From: Earliella scabrosa
Lineage: Eukaryota > Basidiomycota > Agaricomycetes > Polyporales > Polyporaceae
Assembly: GCA_022605405.1 (NCBI GenBank)
Contig: JABYQQ010000009.1
Coordinates: 1,240,001 to 1,304,000, forward strand
Length of the DNA stretch: 64,000 nucleotides
Direction: 5' to 3'
Both the position numbers and the translations under genes were made by a program. The notes under the pieces are model-generated. The model was not told the DNA's origin. It saw only the letters and a program-made list of their open reading frames with translations, and searched no databases. Positions 1-10,799 of the stretch are shown one piece after another. Every line of letters begins with the position of its first letter. Position 1 is the stretch's first letter.

Positions 1-20
1 ACAGCACATCCCTTCGCCTC

Positions 21-638
21 CTACTCCTCCTCGTCCGAGAACCAGTCAAGGAACTCCGTCTCGGTGGGCAGGTCGGTGAACTTCCATCTCCCGACCAACG
101 ATGGGAGGTATTCCGCATCTTTCAACGCTTCCACCTTCCTGAAGCGAGACTCACCCTCGTCGCTCCATCCGCTGTACACCTCCATCGCGCCCTCATCGAG
201 ATCGACCACATACGCCCACTCGCACATCATGCATTCCGTGATGAAGTCAAGAGCTTTGACAATCGGGACTGGCTCCGTCGTGTTCGCCACGAGCTCCAAA
301 ATCTCCGCACCCGTATCCCTGCTGAGCGACGGACGCAGAGTGGGAGCGCTGCCCACGAGCCTCGCCTCAGCGGGATCCGTGATCTTGCGGCGACGCTCGT
401 CGTGCTCGATCTCGGCGCGGCGCTGTTCCCCATCCCAGGCATTGAGCTGCTCCTGAGTTGGCTCGTACAGCATGTCGCCGGCATCGAGGACGGCGGTGAG
501 CTTGGACAGGTTGGCGGGGTCAGAGACGAACTCGAGGACAGTGATGCCCTGGACATCAGGGTAGCCATCCCATTGGCCGTACTGTGCGATGTGGTACTGG
601 CGTTTGTAGTAGACGAGGATGAGGTGACGGGTGCCCAT
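21..638 (-). CDS. Unknown small protein, paralogue A (205 aa)
   Basis: Intronless frame from an ATG at 638 to a stop at 21. I do not recognise the family. The protein starts MGTRHLILVYYKRQYHIAQY, has no signal peptide or membrane segment, and is acidic at its end (DWFSDEEE). It is clearly related to the gene at 20601-21104 on the other strand. The two share the N-terminal block, the SLSRDTGAEIL block and the C-terminal KFTDLPT block. This copy carries about 38 extra residues between LYEPT and SLSRD, rich in charged residues (ERRRK). Similarity continues into both flanks, including the bases just before the ATG (GCACTCACT), so the duplication covered promoter and 3' end. A TATA-like GTATAAG lies near 684-690 on the minus strand. 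The conserved reading frame in both copies argues that it is a real protein. Function is unknown. Confidence 0.7.
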   Translation of the reverse strand: MGTRHLILVYYKRQYHIAQYGQWDGYPDVQGITVLEFVSDPANLSKLTAVLDAGDMLYEPTQEQLNAWDGEQRRAEIEHDERRRKITDPAEARLVGSAPTLRPSLSRDTGAEILELVANTTEPVPIVKALDFITECMMCEWAYVVDLDEGAMEVYSGWSDEGESRFRKVEALKDAEYLPSLVGRWKFTDLPTETEFLDWFSDEEE

Positions 639-712
639 AGTGAGTGCGCTGATGAAGCGGAGTGTGGCGTGTGTGACCTTATAGGCTTATACGTGAGGCT
701 GTAGCCCAACAA

Positions 713-3700
713 GCCGAGTCTGCGCGGGCTATGTAGAAGCAGACGGGCGAGTGGCGCCCTGTGGCGCCCACGAACATTAGGTTCGTCGAGCCACGTGGCA
801 TCCTCATACGGGCGGCTAAGTTGCCTTATTGGGTAGAGCCACCAGCCACAAAAATCGAACTTGCCGCGAGTACTTGAAATTTCTTACTACTTAAACCCAT
901 CATCGTTCGTTGTTATCTGTAGCTTCACCTAGTGTGAAGTCTTCAATGAAAGTGCTGGTGCGTGAGGTATCACTGCAAGTTGACTAGAATTGATCTACAG
1001 GCTTTGAAATTGCAATGCAGAGTCGGCGGCAACTTGGCCGCACCAGTGCGCAATTTCCAGTGAAGGGCCGAAGGCGGCTCCGGGGCTGAAGATCGTGGAC
1101 GTTGTCGCAATATACCATGCGAGAATCATTCTATATGATCCTAAAACCGTACACCGGGAGGCGCGTCGTGGCCCGCATGCCGCTGCCAGTGGTGCAAGGC
1201 ATTGCACTCGCTACAAGAAATTCTCGCGTTACAAAACGCGACCCTTGAGCGAGGCATATTAGCTTGATACTGCCTTTAGACATTCTTTCTCAACAGATTC
1301 GGAAACACTGCCGATCATGATGGCCACGTTGCGTGTTAGGCCGCAGGCGAGTACCCACAATGCTATGGTTCTCCTATCTCGGCCCGTCGTGTAACTCAAC
1401 ATTTTCCTGCGCCGGCAGGCACAGTAAGAAGGCACCGCGATGATTCCGCAAACGCTTCTCATTGGAGAAGGTCCTGTAGTTCGGACGAACCCGAACAAAT
1501 CGTGACACGTAAGTGCGCGAACAGACCTACAATTCTGGCAGTTTTTCATTGCATGTGAAGTGTCACAGTCACACTTGAAGCTTGAAGCTTTGAGGTCCAT
1601 GCGCACCGCTGTTTCGGACGCCTCCAACCACAAACGGTCGGTTCACACATTGCGGCCTCGCAGCCAATACCGGTGCTCACCATTAGCCCCATCGCCCCAA
1701 ATTGCCCTTATGGCAGAATTTTGCTCCTTCACTCATATGTCGATCCACACCGCGTCTAGACGTCAAACAGCCGAGATACTCTCTCAAGATCCGCCACAAT
1801 GCCCATGGTACGGCACTCCAACCACACGCACGCCAGCAGCCATGAGGCTCACATTGAACGGCCCAGGATCGGACTCCGATTCTCTTGAAATGGCATCCCC
1901 ATCCCCCTTGACCGACTGGCACCCAAGCCGAAAGGCCCGCCGAACACTTCAAGGCGTCACTCAGAAGCTTCCGCTCCGAAGTCACACCCAACACAAAATT
2001 ACCGCCGAAAGTCGCAGGCGGGGTTTGGGAAGCGATTAGGAGATTGATAGGTCATGCGGTGGACACCGTCGCCCGCGCGGGGCTGGCCCACGTCGCACGA
2101 ACTGGAGCTTCGTCTGACCGTTGGTCGAGAAGAAGCCCTCTTTGATAGGACCGCGACCGCGACCGCCTGGCAGAATTCCCCACGAGCTGCGGCCTAGTCG
2201 GTTCCGCCTCCACCTCAACTCCTTTGAGGAGGTATGCGTATGCACTGTGACAGTTGTCCGACACAGCTCCCGCAACTCTAAGCGTGGCCGACGAATCAAT
2301 CGCCCGGTGCGTCGGTCGCAAGCCTACACGTAAATGAACCTCGCCCTCCGTCGGGATCTCCAGGCTGACAATCTCCACCTTCGAGACCTCGGCAGCGGCA
2401 TCGCGTCCAGGAACACCATGAAGAACACAAGGTACACGCATGGACTAGAAGGCCGCTGTCGGGTCCGGCTTGCTCTTTGGGTTGCGAGCACCCCAAATCT
2501 GAGTTTGTACGTCCAACTTCTCCTGCCTGGCCAGCAGCTAGAATCTCCAGACGGCTTCCTGACCCTGTTCTAGGTTCTAGCCATCTCCGCAGAGCGGAAA
2601 CTCGGTGTCAATCTGTCGCTCGCTGCAGCTCAGCTCCGCCGACTTGCCAACCGCCCCGAGGAGCCCTCGGCATCGCGCACATCGACAGGACGCCGTTTGG
2701 TATTGTTCACGGAAGGGTAGACCTGTGACACGTTCTCGAGAACGGTCTGCGTTTCGGGTGAGTCTTCGCCGAGCATTTTTGCACAAAAGAGGCGGGCTTC
2801 TGATATCGTCTCGCCGGCAATCTGAGCAATTCGGTCGGCACAGGTTTGGGCACTTGCCTATGGTCGCCGTTACCGTCACGCGCACTGGTTCAATTACCGT
2901 GGGCTTTGCGTAATTTTTTCGTCTCGACCTGTTTAATCACGACCTCCCCTCTTCGCCGTTGGAATCAGGTGTCACAGGTCCCCCAGTGGGTAACACCACA
3001 AGCACGGTGCCATTTTCCTCGATCTGTGAGTTTACACCTCCTCTAACTCATGGAGTGTGCTGTCCGTTGCCAGTAGATCACCTCCGCCGACGTTCGAACC
3101 GTCCCGAGGAGCCCTCGGCCTCGTGTGCCACCTACTTTGAAGCCGCCGTAATCGACCAGATGAGGTGCGGGTGAGTCTGTTATACGGTCCCCGCTCAGGT
3201 CTCCGGGGCCAGTACCTTTTCGGAGGTGCGTGCTCGTAAAAACAATTGATGTGACCTGGATCTGAGACGCGGTCTCCGTAGATCCACGACAGCCAGCAAT
3301 AATCATGCGAGTCGAGCCCGGGCTCGGCTCTTCCTTACGCGGTGGATACCGCTGTATGCCAATATGCTGAAAACCCAAATATTTGCACGCCGTTACGAGC
3401 ACCGATGCTGTCACGTATGTGTGCACAATGCCTCCGCCCATCCCCCATCGTCCTTGGTCTGTCCTGCCCAATCACAATCACTCTTCTTCGCCGTCCAAAT
3501 CAGATGCCACGATTTCATTGGACCGTCGCGCCGCAACTACAATTCCCTCAATGAATACCGACACGAAGACGTCTCAAGCCTGCCCCACCTCCGCATGAGC
3601 TGTTCGTAATTCCCGTGTCCGGTAGCTCCTTCTACTTCTATCAGCTGGGACGACCTCTGCCTGATTTTGTTCAAACAGCGGCAATAACCACAGAAGGACC

Positions 3701-6700
3701 GATGACCACCCCGACGCGTCGGACCGGTGCTTCGCACGGTACCAATCACAGGTATTCCTCTATCAATGAAATGGGCCGTGCGCTTCTCATGTGATAAGCA
3801 GACAGTCGGCGACATGAATATTTCGCCGTTTTGCCCGCATATACTCATGCCTCCTTCGACTTCATACATCGTCGGCAGCGGTATAGCCGCACTGGGGGCG
3901 TCGCCGTGGCCGGTGGCGTGGGCGGCGAGGATTGGCACCATCCCACTTGTCTCGTGAAAACGGACGGCCCCGCCAGGTCGTTCCGGCCTGTAGTTCGCCG
4001 ACCCCATTGTATGCCACGACGGCGCCAAAGACACCGTCCAAGGTTCTCTCCGAGAAGTGCAAACACTCAGTCAAGCGTCGCGGTCTCCAAGAGACCCACA
4101 CTCATATTGAATAGTCCTTTCCACCGCCCGGACGGAAAGCGAAATGTCGCATGGACGGGAAGTACGTCCTCTCGTGGGTGTGGCGCTGACTGCGGCTGAC
4201 ACGATCGACAGGAAAAGGCTTCCGTCTCGACGGCATTATGGGTTCATACATTCAGCGTTCATATCACAAGCTCGGATCTTCGCACCATCCCAGGCTCCAT
4301 TTTTTGCGATATGAACAATGATATTAATGTCCGCATCCTCCCGCACCCCCGCCTCGGTCCACGCGTCCCCACACGATTCCCCCCCTCCGAAGCACCCTCC
4401 TCCGAGCCCGGCGACCCACCCTCCGCAGCGTCCACGCACGAATATATCTCGTGCATCTCATGGCCGGCGCCGCTGCTGCGCATCGTCGCACATGTGCATG
4501 TGCATGAAGACGTCCCTTCGAACGCTCCCACGCCCACACCCATCATGTTGCCCCCGCGTCCACGCCCTCACTACTCGATGCTTCCGCCATTCCACGCGAC
4601 GGAAGCTGTCGCAGCGCGTGCACGCGTCTTCGCTCGCCTCGCGAGTTGGCCGCTGCTTGTTCGTCAATTTCGTTCCAAGTCGATCGCCTGTTTCGGTGGC
4701 ACCCTTCGTCCGACTCATGCCCGCTCCCACGTCCCCATGGCAAACGTCCCGTCGACCACCGCTGTCACTGAAAGCGGATAGTCAAAATGGGTTCGTGATC
4801 GTCCTCCCGACCCGCATGTGATCTGTGGTCGGCAGACGTACGCTCTCTGCCGGATTCGCATGTGGTGACTGTCCGTCATTTCGGACGCCTACGCTTGATT
4901 CCACCTCGGTTTAACGCTGTGGCTGATCAAGCATACTAGGCAGCGCTAGTGGACTCCTTCAGTCAGAAGGCGTGATATTCCGTTAATGCCGAGCCTTCCA
5001 AGCGCATGGGCTCATGCACTTCCGGAATCCTCCCTAGGCATTGGCAGACGTCGACATGACGGGGCTCAAGTTGAGACTACCAAGCTCGCCAGTGACTTCT
5101 CTTGGCCTGCTCTATCCGACGTTTTCCCCTCCACCGACCGATGTCCTGCCACTCCAAGTTCACAACGTCAGTCACGTGCGTACTCGCGAAATGCGCCGCC
5201 TCGAACAACTTCCGGCTCAGGTCGGGATCCCCGTTGCTCCCAGCCGCATCGCACTTCAGGGCGCAGAAGCCTCAGAAGGCGGGCGGTCGTCACGGACTCG
5301 TGGTCACACCCCGGGCGTCGCTCGACTGGCAAGGAAACCGTCCGCCCCTGCGAGGCGGCAGGTGTGACACCCCGACCTCCCCGCCTCGGAATGTTCCTAC
5401 TACCTGCATCACATCGCGTACGGACGGCGTACCCTCACTCTTGCTCGACGTCGCGCCACATGGCCGTGCCGACGGGCACTGCAGCTTCTGGTGCTTGCCA
5501 GTAGCATCTACTGGCGCCACCGCTGATCGCGGACGAGAAGCTGCTCACGCCGGTGCGTCCGAAGCGTTGCTTACAGTTGCAATCAGTCAATATCTCACCA
5601 AGCCGGGATTGCCGCTCCACGCCATGGTGCCCCCTCTTGAACTGGCTAATTACTACAAGCTTATCTTATTGCGACGACTGTCAAAGTTAGTACTCGCGGC
5701 GCCACATACGCACTTCGTATAGACCGCCGACATCCTACCGCCATGCGCACCAAAACTGATGATGTACACAATACAGGAGTCGTTTCGAACCTCTCGACTG
5801 CCATCCCATCCCACTGCTCGCGCTCACCCTCGGACTCTCATATCTCAGACACAACCTCACCAGCTGACCTCACGAGTCTCTCCTCAGGCGCTCCGCACCA
5901 GGCACACACGCGCGCAAGAGGAAGAACGACCCCCACTCGCGCAGCGCGCGCTCGGCTCCTTGCCCACACCTGCCCCACACTCCAATGCGAGGGCCCGCCG
6001 GGCGCGATGTGCATCTGCAGCCATGTCGACCTGTCGCTGTCAAGCATCAGCGGATGCGATGGACGCCAGGCACGGATGGCGTCTTGCCCTGAGAAGGAAG
6101 GTGCATGTACGTACGCGCGCCCAGGCGTGTACTTATGTAGACGGTCTACCGTCCGTGTAATACCAAGAGCGCAACCCGCGGAGGCCCACCCCCGCGCTTT
6201 AGGCATTTTGCAGCCCGCGCAGCGCCGTGCACACGGTCGGGCAGCTGGCGTCGACTCGGAGCGGGATGATGCATGTTCGACCAGCGACCCGGAACAGCAT
6301 CTCGCTATTCTGGCGACATCGACGCTCTGCGAGCACAGCTGGGTATACTTAAAGACGACGACGGGGCCGATAATCATACTCCAGCCTCAATTGAGTCTGC
6401 AGACGCAGCACTAGCAGCGCAGCACCGTCGTGGCGCTCCCGTTCAGGGATACACATCGATGTGCATAATACATATAGACCGTCTCCAGGCCCAAAGTGCG
6501 CCTCGCTCATGTCGCATCGATACGGATGGTCATGGGGGTCGCCATTGGATCGTCCGTGGTCAGGCCTAGGAACGAGAACACGAGAACGCGAACCTGGACG
6601 AGGCTGCCGTACATGGGTGACCGTCGCCCCTCCAGCTGCTCCGCGATGTCCCTCAGCATCTCCCAAGCTCGCGCCCCCCTTAGAGTGCGCATCGCCTTCC

Positions 6701-8035
6701 GCAACGGATGTACGTACGGGCGCGACGGTGTTAGCTCCGTGTTCGCAGTCTGACTCGCAGCTCCTGTCAGCCCGCGATGGAATCAAGCTCCATAGATTGC
6801 GCGCAGGCCTCTCACGCCCATATAATATGTAAGTACATACCAAGTCCAGCTGCTGACATCGACATATCGTCAGCGGCGCGAACGGGCCCGCCATTCCCAT
6901 CCTGTTCCCATTGCCCAAGTTCCAACCTTCGGTGTCAGATACCGAGCCAGGTCCGCCCTCGCCTCTGCGCGCACTATAGCTAGCCGGAGGAGCCAAGGCC
7001 GTCGACGAGACAGAACGCAAACCACTTCCACCCATCCATGCACCATTCCACCATTCAAACGCTCGCCCCGCTCCGTACTCGGTGCGCTCGAGAGGGTCCA
7101 CGGCACGACGGGAATAGCAAACGCACCGTCTGCTCCCGGCGCACGCCGTGTGCCGGTTGACGTTCTTCCTGATCGCGGAACGCGCGAAGCGTTCCCTCGA
7201 GAGAGCGGGAAGAGGGCCCTTGTGACCGTCCCCCGCTCCCAAGTCCCTTGGCTCTCCCCCTCTGCCTGCGCCAGGCGAGTCGCGACCGCTCAACGACAAC
7301 TGTAGTAGGACTCGACACTGGACAGCTAAAGTTCATCCTCGCGCGACATCCTTGCGAACTTCAGAGCACACAAGGTGAGAAGCAGCGCGGACCCGGGGCG
7401 AGTGTCAGCGTGGAAGGGAAAGACAGGACCCGGGAGCGTGCGGCATGAGTGAGTGGGTGAGTGGGTGGATGGGTGGGAAGCGCTTCCGACAGACTCCAGA
7501 CTCAATCTCGGCGCGTCAAGGTGCAAGATTACAACGGCGATGTCTGTCATACAATACAGATTGACACGGACAAGGGGAGGGCCGAAAACCGCAAGCCGAC
7601 ACGACAACATTCGAGAGATCGAGAACTCGAGAGCGAGAGAGAGAGAGAGCGATTGGGTCACCAGTCTCCGGGGCGCGGGCGCGTGGGGGTAGAGAGGGGA
7701 GGAGAGGAAGGGGATCCGAGTCTGGTGGGTGGTGTACCGTGTAGTGTAGAAAGGGCTCCTCCGCCATCCGCGGCCTTTCCCCTGCTCTCCGCGCGAGCGC
7801 GCGCGTCTGTCCGTAATGAAACAAAGTTGGATTGTAGGTACACACACAGCGGACATTAAGAGGCAATGTGCATGTGCTGGCACCCTGGCGCGGGCCTGCG
7901 CCTGCGCGCGGGCGAGGAGGGGGAGGAGCAGTCCGAAGTCTGGATGAGGGTGCGCGTGCGGGGCTCACGCCCTGCGCGTAATCGGTAAATCGGTGTAGTG
8001 CGGGAGAGGATGCATAAGGGTACTGTGTCTGCGGA
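713..8035. other. Gene-poor stretch, no supported gene
   Basis: About 7.3 kb in which no frame on either strand shows a recognisable family, a consistent intron pattern or a convincing start. Long frames do exist, for example 6349-7299 on the minus strand and 5102-5722 on the plus strand. They overlap one another in several frames and look like products of high GC content. It holds a degraded tandem duplication (see 2590-3540) and a short GA tract around 7630-7650. The stretch may hold decayed transposon sequence or an unrecognised multi-exon gene. Confidence 0.5.
2590..3540 (+). repeat. Degraded tandem duplication, about 0.5 kb unit
   Basis: Two stretches about 450-540 bp apart share blocks in the same order. 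One block around 2655-2672 and 3104-3121 reads CCCGAGGAGCCCTCGGC in both. Each is followed by GGGTGAGTCT (2757 and 3169). Then come the related blocks around 2945-2975 and 3482-3512 (CTCTTCGCCGTTGGAATCAG against CTTCTTCGCCGTCCAAATCA). The copies are strongly diverged, so this is an old duplication. No open frame is kept in both copies. Confidence 0.5.
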
Positions 8036-8193
8036 GGGCGCGAGCGTCAGCGTCTGCCAAGTTGGAGGTATCGGGGCGCGGAGGTAAGGACGCCAAGGAG
8101 CGAGAGATGGTGGTGGCAAGATGTGGACGAGGGCGTGATGGGTGTGTGTGTGGGCAGATCGTCGCATCGCATCTGCATCAAGCCTCGACTCAC

Positions 8194-8436
8194 CTCAAAC
8201 CACAAGCCTGACAAGAAAGGAGGGGACGCCTGTGGTTTACCAGTCGGCAACGGTGACCCAAGCCTCCCGGCGCTCAACGGGCTGCTGTGGAGCAGGAAGA
8301 AGGTCAGCTTCGCGCTAGCGGGGGCTTCGCGGACCAGGGGGGAGGTACGCACGGGGACGGGGCTCGCCTGGACGGCAGAGAAGGCGGTCGCGACGACGGC
8401 GACAACAGCGAGGAGGTAGCGGACGGAGGCCTGCAT
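8194..8436 (-). CDS. Probable small secreted protein, first exon only
   Basis: From an ATG at 8436 the frame opens with a textbook signal peptide: MQASVRYLL followed by a run of A, V and L and a cleavage-type site near AVQA/SPVP. The exon can be read to a consensus donor GTGAGT at 8188-8193, with a branch-like CTGAC and an acceptor near 8030-8036. A second possible intron lies inside this exon (donor GTGCGT, acceptor CTCCACAG), which would give a very short protein of about 44 residues ending at a TAA. The downstream exons are therefore unresolved. A TATA box about 105 bp upstream supports a real promoter. No domain is recognisable; it is a candidate secreted peptide or effector-type protein. 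Confidence 0.45.
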
Positions 8437-8540
8437 TGCGATTGTTTTGCGCGGCGAAAAAGGCGTAATGAGGGTGTGGGTGCGCGAGGTCGGACGGGGA
8501 GGAAGGACAGCGGCGGGACAAGAGACGGCCAAGGGGAGGA

Positions 8541-8552
8541 CTTAAATATAAG
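8541..8552 (-). promoter_or_regulatory. TATA box of the small secreted protein gene
   Basis: On the minus strand the sequence reads TATATTTAAG, 105-115 bp upstream of the ATG at 8436. This is the usual spacing for a fungal core promoter with a short 5' leader, and it stands out in GC-rich surroundings. Confidence 0.5.
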
Positions 8553-10799
8553 TGGGAGAGGAAGCCGCGGTGGTGGGAGAAAGTCGGGCGAGGGCCGAGA
8601 GGGAGATTGGAGCGGCGCTGGGAGGACGAGCGTTGTTGGGCAGTCGGATGGCAGACCGATGAGCTGCCCCCGCCTGGAAGGGGCCGAGCAGCCAATTGCG
8701 GGCATTGTCTGGGCCCGGACGACGGCTTCGATCGCTCCGTCCGCCGTCCGAGGCCAAGCCCCGTCCCTGGCCCTGATCGCGTCTTCATCACCTTCTGCCG
8801 TCACAGCCGAGCTCCCCCTTCCCGACTCCCGGCAATCCTCCTCCCTTGCCCTCTGGTCCTCCCAGCTCCTTGCCACCAGTCCGGTACCCGCAGCACCAGC
8901 GCCCCAACTTCTTTCAGCGCGACCAACATCCCGACGCACTGCACACAGAGATCTCAGCAGGACGCGCAACACCCACGGAATGTCGTGCTTCGCGAGTCCA
9001 ATTCAGGCGCGGACGCACGCACGCATGCTTCGCACCTGAGACCTCTTTGCGCGCGCACTGTTCAGGCAGCTTGACGTCAGTCCCACCCTGAGCGTGCAAG
9101 GTACGCACAATCTCCCTTGCCGAACATCTCTCGACGCGGATCTCACCGTCCAATCGGCTTCGGCCTAAGTCAGTCCAGACGCGAGATTCGCGCTCCTCCC
9201 AAACGATCCTGCACGGCGATCACGCCTAACGTAAACCCGTGGGAAAGCGTTCAAAAACGTCTCGCCACACAAGACGAGGTCTGAACACAACATCCATCGG
9301 TAACCTCGCCGCTACTGTCGTAGATTTGACCTTCGAGTTGTTCAGCTGAACCTCAGCGGAGATAGCCACAAAATGACGCGCAAGCACGTCGCGCGCTGTC
9401 CCAACGCGACATCTTCACGAGGGCCAAGGACACCAACATCATGCTCCGAACCCTACGCGACAGCCCACTGCACACGCCGGACTCTTCTCGCCTATCGGGC
9501 CCGACACCGCGCCATCTTCGCATTGAATGTGCAAACAGACGTGCATATGGAAGAGTGCGCGCGCACGACATGCATGCAGGCACACATACATACATAGGTA
9601 TGCATATACAGTCTCCGAGCCGGCGTTGATGGCGCGCCGGACACAGCAACTCCCATTTCTCACAATAGGAGAAAGGAAACACGATGCACATACAGATGCA
9701 GGCGCATGCTTGCTCAACGCCACCCGCCGAAGCTCGTCTGAGACGCATCCGTCTGCGAATATGCACCGTCCCGAGCGCCGCCACGCCGTCCCGTTCCATT
9801 GCGCGCCCGCAGGCCAGCACTGCTCGCTGTGCTGCGTGCATTCAACACGAGTACGGTCGAAATAGCCGGGAGCGGCCCACGTTGCCTGATCGCGTGAAGT
9901 AGGGCAATGTTCCCCCGAGGGTCGACTGTATGCATGCCTGCGATGACACAATGCCCGACGAGCCCCCGCCGCACATGCTCGGACGAATCGCGGACATTAT
10001 GGACGTCGTCGCTGGCAGGGGCAGGAACGGCGTTGTACTCGTGAGGCTCAATAATATAGGATGCTATGAGCGTCCATGGACGACTTGCACAGTATATCAG
10101 TCCACCCGATCCTGCGCCGTCGGTGGTGGCGTCGCGGGGTCGGGGTGGTCCGGCCACAGTAGATACGCCACCGGCCGCAATCGAATATCTTGGCGAATGT
10201 GGATGGCCCAGAATGTTACGTACCGGGAGAAACTTTCCACACCAGATATCATCCAGATACTATCCAGATACCACGGGTGTCGACCGATGCGACGGAAATC
10301 GTCAGGGTGCGGGAGAGTGATTGACAGCAGATACTGGTCAACTTACATAAAGGATGTCGATGAGAGCTCATCCGAAACCCGCCCGAGTGGAAGCTTTCGC
10401 AGCGTCTAGCTCCCGGCGGGAGGTTGTCTTCCAGAGATGTATCGATGACCGCGGCAATATGAGGCGAGCTGGCAGGAGGCTTCCCATATGCTGATTTTGT
10501 GAAACAAAGCAGAGGTCATCGTGAGACGGAGAGGCAGCATCATGAACACGTACATGTACATCACAGTTCGAGGTCAACCTGTTACGATCCAAGTACCCAG
10601 AACAGCGATGGCGTCGGACGCGTCACCGTAGTGGCGCGCGCCTCGTGGGGACACTCCCCAAATTTGGTAGTCCAGACGCCCGGAAGTGATGGGCGCCAGA
10701 TGTGGCTATGGAGCTTGGCTTCAGACGACCGTCATTCAACGATCCCGATTCCCGGAGACAAGGCTTCTAACCACCGGCCAAGAAGAATCCAAGCAAACA
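8553..10799. other. Stretch without a supported gene
   Basis: About 2.2 kb upstream of the SAC3-like gene. A minus-strand frame at 9714-10157 has some protein-like composition (it includes HVRRGLVGHCVIAGMHTVDP) but shows no family, start context or splice support, so I leave it uncalled. No clear transposon, tRNA or repeat was seen. Confidence 0.4.

Noticed and set aside
6349..7299. 316-codon frame on the minus strand
   Set aside because: Low-complexity, arginine- and glycine-rich reading overlapped by open frames in other phases, with no family, start context or introns. It looks like a GC artefact.
9714..10157. Minus-strand frame with protein-like composition
   Set aside because: No homologous family, no clear start context or splice sites. 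Recorded only in the note on that stretch.
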